Below the pieces are notes generated by a model. It made no database searches. It saw only the letters and a list, made by a program, of their open reading frames with translations, and was not told where the DNA came from. Source: Methanoregula sp. (GTDB lineage Archaea > Halobacteriota > Methanomicrobia > Methanomicrobiales > Methanospirillaceae). Taken from it: 64,000 nt of DNA. Below are positions 1-9,449 of the stretch, piece by piece (within the stretch, counting starts at the first letter, position 1; every line of letters starts with the position of its first letter). The stretch lies in NCBI GenBank assembly GCA_030694985.1, contig JAUYTV010000037.1:146645-210644 (forward strand). Direction: 5' to 3'. The translations under genes were made by a program, and so were the position numbers.

Positions 1-1
1 G

Positions 2-61
2 GTTGCAGAAGAAGCGGGCGGTGTGCCGGTTGGTTCAAAGATCGCAATGCTGCGGAAGTAA
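2..61 (+). CDS. C-terminal end of an unknown protein (partial)
   Basis: The first bases encode an open frame of 19 residues ending in MLRK and a TAA stop at 59-61. The rest lies upstream of the window. The tail is too short to assign a family. It is read as coding because the frame is open from base 2 and its composition (Ala, Glu, Gly, Val, Lys) is unlike the AT-rich DNA that follows. Confidence 0.45.
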   Translation, partial: VAEEAGGVPVGSKIAMLRK

Positions 62-686
62 TTTTCTCGTCTGAATATTCACTCCACAGTTAAATAGACA
101 AAGGGAAATTTTTTTGATTGGAGATTTCTTTTTGTAACGATCCCGTCTATAACTCCAATCATACAAAATGGAAAATTTTAAGATCACCAACGGCATCCGG
201 TGCCACATTCTGGTTTTAGCATCTATCTTCGATTATTGTGTAATGCGCAACCATTAGATGTGCGAAAAATGTGATGAACTTAGCACATTCTGGTTCGAAT
301 ATTGTGAGCGGGTGATTTTTATATATCCAATCTTATGAAAAATAAATCGTGTGGATGTCCAGGCTTGGGAGACTGCCATTAATCGCAGGGGAGCCCGTAA
401 TGTGGGCAAAATTTGGTTGTTAACGGAATTTGGCAAAACTGCATTTGAAGATTTTGTGTAACTCATTTTTTAAGAAAACACCCTCTTTAAACGAAATTTA
501 TTAAGGCAACCTTTTGCTGGCAAGAATCATCGACATGCCCGGAACACCCGACTAAAACAAGATTGTCCCGGATCACAAACACCCCCCCGCGCCCAACGGT
601 AAATTCCCTCAGCATTTCCCATTTTTAATCCATTCTCCGCTAACCATTCCCAATACCATTTTATCTGCACACTCCTATCATTAATC
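62..686. other. Intergenic region with a short direct repeat; nfeD promoter at the right end
   Basis: About 625 nt without a convincing gene. The only longer frame, on the minus strand around 254-466, has no recognisable domain and atypical composition. The 12-mer CACATTCTGGTT occurs twice as a direct repeat at 204-215 and 284-295, each followed within about 30 nt by an ATTGTG sequence. No tRNA-like fold was found. Confidence 0.5.
659..665 (+). promoter_or_regulatory. TATA-like box for the nfeD-SPFH pair
   Basis: The sequence ATTTATC is centred about 25 nt before the ATG at 687. This is the spacing expected of an archaeal TATA box driving a leaderless transcript, and no Shine-Dalgarno sequence precedes the start. 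Assigned by spacing and composition only. Confidence 0.4.
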
Positions 687-1148
687 ATGGTACTTCCTGA
701 TCTGCAATTATCCCTGGGATGGCTGCTTATTATCGCTGGAGCTCTGCTGCTTCTTGTTGAGGTTTACAACCCGGGTTTTTTTGCAACTGTACCTGCTACC
801 GTATTGATCATTTTAGGTGTCCTGCAACTCATGGGCGTGGATATATCCAACCCGTGGGCGGGGGGCATAATAGGCATTGTGACGGCCATCTGTGCAGCCG
901 TTTTTACTGTCTGGATGTATGGAAAGATTACTACAGACAAGAGCCCGACGACTATCAGCCGGGATTCGTTGATTGGAATGGAAGGTTATGTGCAGAAATC
1001 TATTGATGCGACTTCAATCTCCGGTAAAGTCGTGATCGGAAGTACGGAATGGAGCGCTCGCTCGACCGGTGCCATAATTCCGGTCGGAAAGCGGGTAAAA
1101 GTGGTAAGTTCTCAAGGTGTACACATCGTAGTTGAAGAGGTAGTATAA
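687..1148 (+). CDS. nfeD: NfeD-family membrane protein (short form)
   Basis: A 153-residue protein with two to three hydrophobic segments in the first 80 residues, then a soluble C-terminal domain from about residue 95 (LIGMEGYV...VVIGSTEW...VPVGKRV-like pattern) typical of the NfeD OB fold. It lacks the ClpP-like protease domain of long NfeD proteins. Known role of the family: partner of SPFH/stomatin proteins in membrane microdomain organisation or membrane protein quality control. The SPFH gene starts one base after this stop codon, so the two form an operon and probably a complex. The start at 687 is the first ATG and fits the upstream TATA-like box. Confidence 0.9.
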   Translation: MVLPDLQLSLGWLLIIAGALLLLVEVYNPGFFATVPATVLIILGVLQLMGVDISNPWAGGIIGIVTAICAAVFTVWMYGKITTDKSPTTISRDSLIGMEGYVQKSIDATSISGKVVIGSTEWSARSTGAIIPVGKRVKVVSSQGVHIVVEEVV

Positions 1149-1149
1149 C

Positions 1150-2250
1150 ATGGCATTTCTCGAAACACTCATCATCATATTTCTAATCCTTGTCATTGTC
1201 ATCATTTTTGCAAAAGGTGTGGTGATTGTCCAGCCATACGAACAGGGACTCCACATCCGGCTCGGCCAGTATGTCGGGCGGATGAATCCCGGTTTCCGCT
1301 GGATAATACCGTTTGTAAGTGATGTGACCAAACTCGACCTCCGCACACAGGTTATGGATGTCCCGAGCCAGGAAGTGATCACCAAGGATAACTCGCCTAC
1401 CAATGTGGATGCCATCGTCTACGTAAGAGTTATCGACCCGGAAAAAGCCTTCTTCGAAGTCACGAATTATCGTCTGGCAACAGTTATGCTTGCCCAGACC
1501 AGTTTAAGAGGCATCATCGGAGATATGGAACTCGATGAAGTGCTCTACAACCGCGACGTTATCAATACAAAACTTCGCGACATTCTTGACCGTGAGACCG
1601 ACCAGTGGGGTGTCAAAGTCGAGCGGGTGGAGATAAAGGAAGTTGATCCTGTCGCTGCTGTTAAAAATGCCATGACTGAGCAGACCGCAGCAGAACGTGC
1701 CCGGCGTGCGGCAATCCTGAGGGCCGATGGTGATAAACGTTCTGCTATCCTCAAAGCTGAAGGTCTCCGGCAGTCCATGATCCTTGAAGCCGAGGGTGAA
1801 CGGCAGAGCAAGGTGCTGAGAGCAGAAGGAGAGCGGCTATCGCGGATTCTCCAGGCACAGGGAGAGGCACAGGGACTACGTATCCTTTCAGTGGGTGCAG
1901 CCCCGCTCGACAACCGGGCAATGACCGTTCTTACCTTAAACGCGCTCAAGAACATGGCAGATGGCCAGGCAACCAAGATCATCTTCCCGTTCGAGCTCTC
2001 GCAGTTGATCCGGCAGGGTGCAAAATTCCTTGGGGCAACGGATGAGACAGCAGAAGTGATTGCAGGTCGTCCGGTTATGGATGAAACCATCCTTGGTGAT
2101 ATGCCCCAGCGCGAAGAGGTTAACGCCATCTTAAAAGAGATAAAGGATGCGGTCCCGAAAGTTTCGGTAGATGAACTTAAAGATACCAGCAAACGCAAGC
2201 TAGCAATCGATGCGGAAAAAGAAGAGAACGCTGTCCCGCCAGCAGGATAA
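1150..2250 (+). CDS. SPFH/stomatin-family membrane protein
   Basis: A 366-residue protein with one N-terminal membrane helix (about residues 5-22), an SPFH/band-7 domain (about 25-185) and a long charged helical region. Residues 188-242 hold five consecutive 11-residue repeats of the type [hydrophobic]-I-L-x-A-[E/D]-G-x-x-x-S, a hendecad pattern expected of a right-handed coiled coil. Family members form large ring-shaped oligomers on the membrane and scaffold proteases or other membrane proteins. Translationally coupled to nfeD (1 nt gap). Stomatin, paraslipin and HflK-like names are all used for this group; the NfeD neighbour favours the stomatin-like operon partner (STOPP) class. Confidence 0.92.
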   Translation: MAFLETLIIIFLILVIVIIFAKGVVIVQPYEQGLHIRLGQYVGRMNPGFRWIIPFVSDVTKLDLRTQVMDVPSQEVITKDNSPTNVDAIVYVRVIDPEKAFFEVTNYRLATVMLAQTSLRGIIGDMELDEVLYNRDVINTKLRDILDRETDQWGVKVERVEIKEVDPVAAVKNAMTEQTAAERARRAAILRADGDKRSAILKAEGLRQSMILEAEGERQSKVLRAEGERLSRILQAQGEAQGLRILSVGAAPLDNRAMTVLTLNALKNMADGQATKIIFPFELSQLIRQGAKFLGATDETAEVIAGRPVMDETILGDMPQREEVNAILKEIKDAVPKVSVDELKDTSKRKLAIDAEKEENAVPPAG

Positions 2251-2475
2251 TCCCTTCATCTGTTTTATCTCTTTTTTTATTATCCATTTACATTCCCCAA
2301 CTTGAAGTTGCAACTCTGACCTCCTCCACCGGCCAGCGCACTAAAAAAAAAGGATGGGTGCTGCAAACCTTGATGCTGGTGGCAAAGGTGTGGTAAAATA
2401 ATTTTACAAATCCGTGAAAAATCTGGTGATCTATCTTGCAGGGAAAATCATATGGTGATTCATTCTGCCAGTATT

Positions 2476-3768
2476 TCACATATGAAGAACGTACGGCAGA
2501 GCAATCAGCGATATGAGGACAACCAGCATCAGGTAGGAGACTGCACTGGTCACATACCCGGAATATTTTAAGAGCCCGCGGCGATCGAGAAGACGATCAA
2601 CTGCTTCTTTAAAGATATAACCTCCATCGAGCGGCACCATGGGAATTGCGTTGAATATCCCCACGTTGATATTGATCCAGGCGCACCAGAAAAGCAGGTG
2701 GATCAGATCCCAGAATCCGGAAAAAGGCACCTGGTAGTAGGAAGAATCAGGGCTATCGAACGCTAATATGCGGAGGAACTGGATACTGGTGTCGTTTGCA
2801 AAAGGAATAACGAGGAACTGGAAGAACCCGAGCGGTGAGAGCATTCCCCCGATTGCAGACTTAATCGTATCACCATCATAGTACTGCACACCCATAAATC
2901 CGCTTGATTGACCTGTATACTCCGCTGGCCATGCCGCAAGCGTGAGAGAATAATCCTTTAAAATTTTGTTTTTCTCAACGGTGAGGGTGACTGTTTGGCC
3001 GGGTTTTGTTGTGTTTAAAAGATTTGATATCTCGCCACGACTTGAAGTAGGTACACCATTGATTGCTGTTACCAGAGAGCCCGGGGGAATACCGGCATTT
3101 TCTGCAGGATAGTTCTTGTAAATCCCGTGGATAACCGGTGTCGACAGTGGTGTGACAAAGCCCATGCAGAGAATGAGAAGTATAAAGCAGGCAAAACCAA
3201 CAACAAGGTTATTGGTAATTCCTGCCCCAAACATCCGCACCTTGGGTATGCCCTTTGTCTTTTCCAGATCTTCTTCATCCGGCTCTACAAAGAACCCGAT
3301 CGGGATGACTGCGATCAAAGCTCCCATAGTCCGCACTTTGATGTTTTCAACCCGGCAGAGGATCGCATGCCCGAATTCGTGGACCGCAATCGTGATGACA
3401 AACGCAAGCCAGACTGCAAACGTTGATGGTACATACTCATTGAGACCGGGTATGAGCAGGAGGTTTTGCGGTTTGTAGATACCAGTGGGCTCCGGCTGGA
3501 TGAGCAGCGTGTAGCGCACCGAGATGAAGAGCATTACGGTAATGAAAACGGATACGATGATTACCGCAATCACGCCGGCAGACCCATATATCCGGAAAAA
3601 TGTGCGGAATGCGGTGAATTTGTCGAAGAACCCGACATGTTTTGTCCTGATTGCCATGATCGGGCCATAAAAGACAATGTGTTCTTCCCAGAGTTTATTC
3701 CGATGAATGACAAACGCTATCGCTGTATAGATAGCAACCAGAAGAACTAGAATGAGGAGCCCATCCAT
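2476..3768 (-). CDS. Site-2-protease-like membrane metalloprotease (M50) with PDZ domain
   Basis: About 430 residues with several hydrophobic helices. The zinc motif HEFGH lies at about residues 130-134 and the second metal-ligand region, MVPLDGG, near residue 370. A PDZ-like segment (NAGIPPGSLVTAINGVP) sits between them. Family role: intramembrane cleavage of membrane-anchored substrates, often regulators. The frame is open up to 3816, but the ATG at 3768 (MDGLLILV) starts directly with the first membrane helix and has a TTTATC-like box about 30 nt upstream, so it is preferred. Convergent with the nfeD operon; divergent from the transglutaminase-like gene. The substrate is unknown. Confidence 0.88.
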   Translation of the reverse strand: MDGLLILVLLVAIYTAIAFVIHRNKLWEEHIVFYGPIMAIRTKHVGFFDKFTAFRTFFRIYGSAGVIAVIIVSVFITVMLFISVRYTLLIQPEPTGIYKPQNLLLIPGLNEYVPSTFAVWLAFVITIAVHEFGHAILCRVENIKVRTMGALIAVIPIGFFVEPDEEDLEKTKGIPKVRMFGAGITNNLVVGFACFILLILCMGFVTPLSTPVIHGIYKNYPAENAGIPPGSLVTAINGVPTSSRGEISNLLNTTKPGQTVTLTVEKNKILKDYSLTLAAWPAEYTGQSSGFMGVQYYDGDTIKSAIGGMLSPLGFFQFLVIPFANDTSIQFLRILAFDSPDSSYYQVPFSGFWDLIHLLFWCAWININVGIFNAIPMVPLDGGYIFKEAVDRLLDRRGLLKYSGYVTSAVSYLMLVVLISLIALPYVLHM

Positions 3769-3950
3769 TCCATTACTATGGCATTGCAGGGCTGATAAAG
3801 TATTCACCCGTGGCAATTCCGGCGCTGGTTAAAAAACAGGTACATTTATTCATCTCATGTTCTTTCCTGGAATTGTTATACTACCTGAAACTTAGGCTAT
3901 TGCGTGTGGCAAAAAAAAATCACGAAATTATAAAATAGAACAAAACTGCA

Positions 3951-4781
3951 ATGGGAACTATGCGTCGGGTTCTGGATATTATCGCTCTAATCTTATTTTG
4001 TGCAATCATAATCACTCCTGTTCTGGCAGACTCCCGTGATTATTCCAACCAGTATATCACCAATTCTTACAATTACGTTCTTGAGGGGAGACAAGGCACC
4101 CTGTCCCTTGCGCTTTCAACGGATTTGGAGGACGATTATCTGATAAAAAAACCCAAGTGGGATATTAATGACAACGCATCGTACTTCTTATCATATATGA
4201 ACGATCCTGCCCAGAAACAGTATATTAAAACCCTGGCTGATGAGATCCGGCAAGAGACACAAAATCCTGATGACCAGGCACGAATTGCAGCCAGCCTTGT
4301 CCAGCACATCACTTACGAAAAGGGAACCAAATACCGGTACCCCTATGAAGTTCTCTACCAGAATAACGGCGTATGTGGGGAAAAATCGATGCTTATTGCT
4401 GCCCTGTTTAAGGAGCTGGGATTCAAGTCTTCAGTCCTGTATTTCGTTCCTGAAAATCATATGACTGCGGGTATTTCCTGCCCGGCACCCTATGATTTTA
4501 AAGGTTCCGGGTATTGTATCATTGAAGCCACCCACCCTTACATTATTACTGACGAAACCGCTTTCTGGACAAGTTCCCGCCAGGCAGACTGGTCCATGCC
4601 GGAAGTGATTGGAACATCAGAAGGCCGCTCGCTCGACAGCAGTGATAATGATTATTATGATGCCCGCACGTGGATCAACCTGAAATTGGAAAATTATGCA
4701 ACACGCGAAGCCGGCAGAACCCTTTCTTCAGAGGATTATCAGCGTTGGTACCAGATCAAAGACAAATATGATCTGTCCTGA
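3951..4781 (+). CDS. Secreted transglutaminase-like cysteine protein
   Basis: A 276-residue protein with an N-terminal signal peptide or anchor (about residues 5-26, ending ...PVLA). A transglutaminase-like core follows: the catalytic-type Cys142 in NNGVCGEKS, His170 in ENHMTAGI, and an acidic residue in IIEATHP around 190. This Cys-His-acid order is that of the transglutaminase/protease superfamily, which in prokaryotes mostly acts as a protease or amidase. Start at the first ATG; the ATG at 3960 is equally possible. Stands alone. A TATA-like AAATTATAAAATAG precedes the start. Confidence 0.75.
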   Translation: MGTMRRVLDIIALILFCAIIITPVLADSRDYSNQYITNSYNYVLEGRQGTLSLALSTDLEDDYLIKKPKWDINDNASYFLSYMNDPAQKQYIKTLADEIRQETQNPDDQARIAASLVQHITYEKGTKYRYPYEVLYQNNGVCGEKSMLIAALFKELGFKSSVLYFVPENHMTAGISCPAPYDFKGSGYCIIEATHPYIITDETAFWTSSRQADWSMPEVIGTSEGRSLDSSDNDYYDARTWINLKLENYATREAGRTLSSEDYQRWYQIKDKYDLS

Positions 4782-4930
4782 TCAGATGGGGCCGTGTCCC
4801 GGATCAAAATTGATAAACCAATCCGGAAGAACTCCATTTTTGATCCCTGTGAAAAATGACTGGTTGCGGATTACTGTTTTTTATTGCAGAGCGGGATTTT
4901 CCCATTTTCCTATCGGATGATAACTAATTG

Positions 4931-4960
4931 TTAAGCGGTTGAGGAAAAACCGTTAAAAAT
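4931..4960. terminator. Hairpin between convergent genes
   Basis: TTAAGCGGTT and AACCGTTAA can pair around a short purine loop, with one bulged G. The hairpin lies between the transglutaminase-like gene and rnhB and touches the rnhB stop codon. It could act as a terminator in either direction. Position and pairing are the only support. Confidence 0.3.
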
Positions 4961-5591
4961 CTCCCAAACTGCTCTGGGTCTTTTTTGCAAGGATGGTACT
5001 CACCGTCTTCCAGCTCTTCCGGGCAATGGGAGGCGGGATGCGGTGTTCATCGATATACGCATTGAGAAACCTGATGGTGACCGGGTCGGCAGGATATCCG
5101 CTGCCGATATCTCCATATTTTTTTGCAAGCATGGCAATAGCCCTGTCACGGGTGACCTTTGCGATGATGCTTGCCGCAGAGACAACCGGGAATTTCTCAT
5201 CCGCATGGTGCTCTGACACAATCTCGCAGGGCCGTTCCAGATGGCTTTTTACCATCTCTGCATACCGGAACGAGTTCACATCGCAGGCATCCACATACGC
5301 ACAGGCAGGAGAGAGTTTAGTTATTACCTGTGCATGTGCCCTTGCAACAGCCGCATTCAGGGTCATATCCTGCCGGACTGCATCAATTTCCTGCGCGTCA
5401 AGTTTTACGATTGCAACCCGGCATTTTTTCCGGATTATTGTATACAGGCGTTCTCGCTCTTTAGCGGTTAGTAGTTTTGAATCCTTAATTCCGAGGTCTG
5501 CAAGGATATCATCTGAGGATACACCGACTGCTGCAACCACCATTGGTCCGAGCACCGAACCCTTGCCCGCTTCATCCACCCCGCAGATCAT
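4953..5591 (-). CDS. rnhB: Ribonuclease HII
   Basis: A 212-residue enzyme that cuts RNA in RNA-DNA hybrids and at single ribonucleotides in DNA. The N-terminal motif GVDEAGKGSVLGPMV carries the first two catalytic acids. The YVDACDVN region carries the next, and HADEKFPVVSAASIIAKVTRD is the usual C-terminal signature. The frame extends upstream to 5693, but that part has no similarity to the family; the ATG at 5591 (MICGVDEAG) gives the normal archaeal length. Divergent from the RCK gene with a 55-nt gap. Confidence 0.95.
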   Translation of the reverse strand: MICGVDEAGKGSVLGPMVVAAVGVSSDDILADLGIKDSKLLTAKERERLYTIIRKKCRVAIVKLDAQEIDAVRQDMTLNAAVARAHAQVITKLSPACAYVDACDVNSFRYAEMVKSHLERPCEIVSEHHADEKFPVVSAASIIAKVTRDRAIAMLAKKYGDIGSGYPADPVTIRFLNAYIDEHRIPPPIARKSWKTVSTILAKKTQSSLGDF

Positions 5592-5646
5592 TAAGAAAAG
5601 TGTTGATGCGCAAAATATTTCAATGCCGATGATGGAAACGGTAATC

Positions 5647-6315
5647 ATGTATATCATCATCGTAGGGCTCGGCGGAATCGGAAAAAACCTCACAAGACTG
5701 GCGATCGAGCACTCCCATAATGTCGTAGTGATCGATCAGCACGAGGACCGGTGCGAGGATATTCTTGAGCACTACGATGTACTTGCAGTTACGGGAAATG
5801 CCACAGATAAATCTATTTTAGAAGAGGCCGGCATTGACCGGGCAGACGCCCTGATAGCAACAACCAGCGATGACTCGGTCAACCTGATGACCTGCTGGCT
5901 TGCCAAAAAATTCCGGGTCGCCAATGTGGTTGCGATCGTCAACCAGCCCTCGCATTCGGACTTTTTTAAAGAAGTCGGCGTCCGGATCAGCGAGAACCCG
6001 GACGAACTTGTGGCATCCCGTCTCTACTACTGGACGCAGAACCCCCAGCTCCAGCAGCTCGCCTCTATTCCGGGCGGCACCATCTTTGAGATCGTGGCTG
6101 AACAAGGAGCTCCTATCGTGGATCACGAGATCCGCGAGCTCAAGGTCAAGGACTTTGTCTTTATTGCGATCCGCAGGGCCGGTGGAATTTTAATCATCCC
6201 AAGTGGCAACGTGAAGATCCAGTCAGGAGACATCTTTACGGTCTTTACCAAAAAAGAAGCAGAAGATGACTGCCTGCGCCTGCTCAACAAACAACTGAAA
6301 AAATCAACGGAGTGA
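5647..6315 (+). CDS. trkA: TrkA-type RCK protein, potassium transport regulator
   Basis: A 222-residue protein. Residues 1-120 form an RCK-N Rossmann domain with the dinucleotide motif GLGGIGKNL and an acidic residue after strand 2 (VVVIDQHED). Residues 135-215 form an RCK-C domain. Proteins of this kind gate Trk/Ktr-type potassium transporters in response to nucleotides. No transporter gene lies nearby. The longer open frame (from 4993) runs antisense through rnhB and is not real; the ATG at 5647 ([10 protein letters not shown]) is the family start. Its 3' end overlaps the convergent geranylgeranyl reductase gene by 12 nt. Confidence 0.9.
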   Translation: MYIIIVGLGGIGKNLTRLAIEHSHNVVVIDQHEDRCEDILEHYDVLAVTGNATDKSILEEAGIDRADALIATTSDDSVNLMTCWLAKKFRVANVVAIVNQPSHSDFFKEVGVRISENPDELVASRLYYWTQNPQLQQLASIPGGTIFEIVAEQGAPIVDHEIRELKVKDFVFIAIRRAGGILIIPSGNVKIQSGDIFTVFTKKEAEDDCLRLLNKQLKKSTE

Positions 6316-7500
6316 GGCTGCGAGCGCGCCCAGCTCGAGCATCAGTTTCGGGTTTACCCGGATAATCTCTTTTATCAGGCTGATGGTGGAAAATTCCTTT
6401 AAGTTCATTTTCGAGACCGAGTGGATGATCTCGTTGAGTTTTGCATCGGGTTGCTTGATCAAATATTCCTTGATATGGTAATTGCGCTCGATCGCTTTTC
6501 CCATCTTTGACGCACGCCATGTCTTGTCGTAGGCCATGAGCGCCTTTTTCGAGGTATCGCCTTTACTGATGCAGTCTGCGGCAACTTCTGCAGCAAGCCT
6601 GCCCGTATACATGGCATTGTAGATGCCACCACCGGTTAAGGGATCGACTACGCGGGCTGCATCACCGGTGATCAGGAAATTATCTGCAACTGTGCAGTCA
6701 AGCGGACGGCACACAGATACGCCTCCGGGAATATATTCGATCGTCTTTCCGTTCGGGAAGGTCTTTTTTACGAATTTGTCAAGGTAATCCTTTGCCCGGT
6801 GCCCTTGCCCGCTCTTCTTACCGGAGATACCAATGCCGACATTTGCCGTGCGGTGACCCTTGGGAAAGACCCAGAGATAACCTTCCGGTGCCACATCATT
6901 ACCGAGATAAAAGACCGTGGAGTGCGGATCGATGTCAACATTGGCCATCACGTACTGGACTCCACTCATGATCTCCCTCACCGGGACGGTGGTGTCGATG
7001 CCACACCATTTCGAAAACTTGGATTCCACACCATCAGCCGCGATCACGACATCGGCTTTCACATTGGTAACTTTCCCGCAGTATTCGATCTTTGCCCCTT
7101 TTAAAAGACCGTCTTCCATAATCGGGGCGGCGGCACGGGACTTGACTGCTACATCTGCACCAGCCTCTGCTGCCTTCCAGACAAGCTCACGGTCGAAAAA
7201 CTTGCGGTCCAGGACATAGCCAACCTTGCCGCCAGCCATTTCAGACTCGAGTTTCATTAAAAATCCGTCAGGTGCGACAATGCCGGCACCGTGCATTTCA
7301 GCAGAGATCCAGCGCGGGTCGGGATCGATGAACTCATGGAGAGCTTCTTGCCCTATACCCTCGGCACAGCGTACCGGAGCACCGATTGCCGGGCGCTTCT
7401 CTACGATAAGTGCAGACAAGCCCTTCTCGGCAGCAGTCCTTCCGGCAAGAGCGCCTGCCGGTCCGCCTCCGATGATGAGCACGTCATACTTATTTTTCAT
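6304..7500 (-). CDS. Geranylgeranyl reductase family protein (archaeal lipid saturation)
   Basis: A 398-residue flavoprotein. The FAD motif [19 protein letters not shown] is at the N terminus and the second FAD contact, [19 protein letters not shown], lies near residue 285. Family role: stepwise reduction of double bonds in digeranylgeranylglycerophospholipids (digeranylgeranylglycerophospholipid reductase), giving saturated archaeal lipid chains. The ferredoxin gene directly upstream overlaps it by 11 nt, so electrons probably come from that ferredoxin. Other members of the family act on chlorophyll or quinone side chains, which is unlikely here. Confidence 0.9.
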   Translation of the reverse strand: MKNKYDVLIIGGGPAGALAGRTAAEKGLSALIVEKRPAIGAPVRCAEGIGQEALHEFIDPDPRWISAEMHGAGIVAPDGFLMKLESEMAGGKVGYVLDRKFFDRELVWKAAEAGADVAVKSRAAAPIMEDGLLKGAKIEYCGKVTNVKADVVIAADGVESKFSKWCGIDTTVPVREIMSGVQYVMANVDIDPHSTVFYLGNDVAPEGYLWVFPKGHRTANVGIGISGKKSGQGHRAKDYLDKFVKKTFPNGKTIEYIPGGVSVCRPLDCTVADNFLITGDAARVVDPLTGGGIYNAMYTGRLAAEVAADCISKGDTSKKALMAYDKTWRASKMGKAIERNYHIKEYLIKQPDAKLNEIIHSVSKMNLKEFSTISLIKEIIRVNPKLMLELGALAASLR

Positions 7501-7666
7501 TGACTACCTCCAGGGCACCTAAGGGGCAGACTTTTGCACAGATTCCACAACTCGTGCAGTTTGGCTCTACAGAGAGGTACGCATCGATCAGTTCAAGGGC
7601 GCCTTCGGGGCAGACTGATACACAGCATCCGCAGTATCCACAAATATCCCGATGTACTTTGAGCAT
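7490..7666 (-). CDS. Small 2[4Fe-4S] ferredoxin
   Basis: A 58-residue protein with two CxxCxxCxxxCP motifs ([12 protein letters not shown] and [12 protein letters not shown]), each binding one [4Fe-4S] cluster. The ATG at 7666 is chosen because the first Cys motif begins nine residues later; upstream sequence in frame is promoter DNA. Co-transcribed with and overlapping the geranylgeranyl reductase gene, for which it is the likely electron donor (inference from gene coupling). Confidence 0.93.
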   Translation of the reverse strand: MLKVHRDICGYCGCCVSVCPEGALELIDAYLSVEPNCTSCGICAKVCPLGALEVVNEK

Positions 7667-7717
7667 TGAGAGATCATGTTGGTTTTTTCCTTCATTAATT
7701 GTTGCGATAAAAAAAAC

Positions 7718-7728
7718 TATTAAATGTA
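7718..7728 (-). promoter_or_regulatory. TATA-like box for ferredoxin-geranylgeranyl reductase operon
   Basis: On the minus strand the sequence ACATTTAATAG lies about 55 nt before the ferredoxin ATG, predicting a start of transcription near 7697 and a leader of about 30 nt. Assigned by composition and position. Confidence 0.35.
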
Positions 7729-7782
7729 TGTGCGAACGGCGAAGGTCCCAAAAAAGGAAATGGTCCACTCACCGTCAGCACA

Positions 7783-8967
7783 TTATGGCTCCTCAAAAAA
7801 ACAGAAAGGGTCTTGTGCATAAAAATCCCCCTCCGCAGCATGCGCCCGCACCCGGCACCCCCCTCCACAGAGATCGCGGTGACTGCATGTCCGGCATCGC
7901 CCCTTGAATTGGGCCTGTTTTTCCCGGAATCGTGCGAGAACAGGATTTTGAGAATCGTTCCAGAGCTCGCTGAATGATTGACTCCTGATGTTCCCGACAA
8001 GAAATTCCGGTGAGCGGGCAAACTGGCAGGGGAATATGTTACCCTGTGCATCGATATTTGCTACACGGGTGCCGGCGCTGCATCCACCCTTTAATGATTC
8101 CAGTAGTTTGCGGGCATCAGCAAGATCTTCTGATCGATCCTTTTCCATGGATGCGAGAAGGTGTATACAATCCTGTGGGGCATCGACTGTGAGGAACTCC
8201 ATGGTTGCGGGATCGGTCTCTTTTGCTTTCTTATAGAGGAGCGACAAGGCATCGGTCACTTCGGTTTTATCCAGTTGCAAGCGGGAATAGGAATCAATCC
8301 CCCGTCCCGCGGGCACGAGCCAGTACAGGCAGAACCGGGATGCGCCAAGCGAGATGGCGAGATCTACGATTTCTTCGAGTTCATGGCAGTTCTCTTTAGT
8401 AAGGGTGTTCCTCACCCCGCACCGGAGTCCTGCTTCCCGGCACGCGGCAAATGCAGCAATGGTCTGCTCGAACGCGCCGGGCAGGTTCCGGAAGCGGTCA
8501 TGGGTTTCTGCCCGTGCCCCGTCAAGCGATATCCCGGCATATTCAATCCCACATTCCTTGATCCTCCCGGCAACCTCACGCGTGATCAATGTCCCGTTGG
8601 TACTGAGTGCCATCTTGAGACCCCGGGATCCCGCATGAAGGGCAAGGTCCCAGATATCCTCGCGCATGAGGGGTTCACCCCCGGAGAAGAGGATGAGCGG
8701 GACGCCCATATCAGCGAGATCATCTATTACACCCATTGCTTCTGTTGTTGTGAGTTCTCCCGCTGTTGATCGGTCTGGGCCGGACTTGTTGTAGCAGTGA
8801 GTGCAGCTCAGGTTACAGCGATCGGTGATATTCCAGAAGACCACCGGCCGGTACATTCCTGAGAATGCAAGAAAATTACTCGGCACATCCCCCTGTTGCT
8901 TGTGGCGATGGCGCATCACGCCGCTGACTGTCCCCCTGCCGTGCATGCACTGCGTGATCCGGTTCAT
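7783..8967 (-). CDS. ahbC: Radical SAM 12,18-didecarboxysiroheme deacetylase AhbC
   Basis: A 394-residue radical SAM enzyme. Cys51, Cys55 and Cys58 (CNLSCTHC) bind the SAM cluster, SGGEP follows, and a Cys-rich SPASM-like C terminus (RCRTCSHRDLCGGGC) binds a second cluster. The NirJ/AhbC-like central region with FCLYWLVPAGRG and TVDAPQDCIHLL sets it apart from AhbD. Role in the family: removal of the two acetate side chains of 12,18-didecarboxysiroheme to give Fe-coproporphyrin III. Last gene of the katG-ahbDABC operon; its ATG overlaps the ahbB stop (ATGA). The C versus D naming is by recalled family motifs. Confidence 0.85.
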   Translation of the reverse strand: MNRITQCMHGRGTVSGVMRHRHKQQGDVPSNFLAFSGMYRPVVFWNITDRCNLSCTHCYNKSGPDRSTAGELTTTEAMGVIDDLADMGVPLILFSGGEPLMREDIWDLALHAGSRGLKMALSTNGTLITREVAGRIKECGIEYAGISLDGARAETHDRFRNLPGAFEQTIAAFAACREAGLRCGVRNTLTKENCHELEEIVDLAISLGASRFCLYWLVPAGRGIDSYSRLQLDKTEVTDALSLLYKKAKETDPATMEFLTVDAPQDCIHLLASMEKDRSEDLADARKLLESLKGGCSAGTRVANIDAQGNIFPCQFARSPEFLVGNIRSQSFSELWNDSQNPVLARFREKQAQFKGRCRTCSHRDLCGGGCRVRAHAAEGDFYAQDPFCFFEEP

Positions 8968-9449
8968 GAACCTCCCCCGTTCTCCCCGATCCGGACATTC
9001 GGCACCCGCTTGAACTCGCGGGTGCTGAAGAGGACCAGATAATCCTGAGTTTTTATCTGTTCGGCAACTTTGCTGATCTCTTCGAGGACCTGGTTTCTGT
9101 CATATCCGTGGTGAACGGTATAATGGGTATACTCCCAGCGACCCGGTATCGGTCTGCGCTTATAACAATGGGTAACGAAAGGGTACAAAGCGAGCAGTTT
9201 TCCGATATCATCGTTGCAGTTCCCCGTCTGTTTCCATGCCACAAGGGCATTTGCAGTGATCCCTATCTTACGCTGATCGATGCGTGCCCGGAATTTCCTT
9301 ATGATTCCTGTTTCTTTAAGGTGCCGGATCCGTTCAATGACTTCGTCTCCAGTGAGATCGAGCTTTTTTCCCAGTTCTTCAAATGGGGCCGGGACAAACA
9401 AAAGACCCCGTTCCAGTTCCATGAGCAGGTGAACATCAGTCTGGTCCAT
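8964..9449 (-). CDS. ahbB: Siroheme decarboxylase subunit, AhbB type (Lrp/AsnC fold)
   Basis: 161 residues: an N-terminal Lrp/AsnC-like winged helix (about 1-60, LTGDEVIERIRHLKETGIIRKF) and a C-terminal ligand-binding domain with the YPFVTHCYKR and HYTVHHGY segments, where family His residues act in siroheme decarboxylation. AhbA and AhbB form a heterodimer that removes two carboxyl groups from siroheme. The ATG at 9449 is preceded by GGAGAT and gives a 14-nt overlap with the upstream paralogue; the frame further upstream lies in that gene. Which of the two paralogues is A or B is not certain. Confidence 0.82.
   Translation of the reverse strand: MDQTDVHLLMELERGLLFVPAPFEELGKKLDLTGDEVIERIRHLKETGIIRKFRARIDQRKIGITANALVAWKQTGNCNDDIGKLLALYPFVTHCYKRRPIPGRWEYTHYTVHHGYDRNQVLEEISKVAEQIKTQDYLVLFSTREFKRVPNVRIGENGGGS

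Noticed and set aside
254..466. Minus-strand frame of 70 codons near the left end
   Set aside because: No domain, no promoter or ribosome site, Ser/Asn-rich composition typical of AT-rich non-coding DNA.
1545..2198. Minus-strand frame of 217 codons opposite the SPFH gene
   Set aside because: Ser/Arg-rich mirror of the repeated coiled-coil codons; the plus-strand protein is clearly conserved.
4993..5646. N-terminal extension of the TrkA frame by 218 codons
   Set aside because: It runs antisense through the conserved rnhB gene and has no similarity to RCK proteins; the real start is at 5647.
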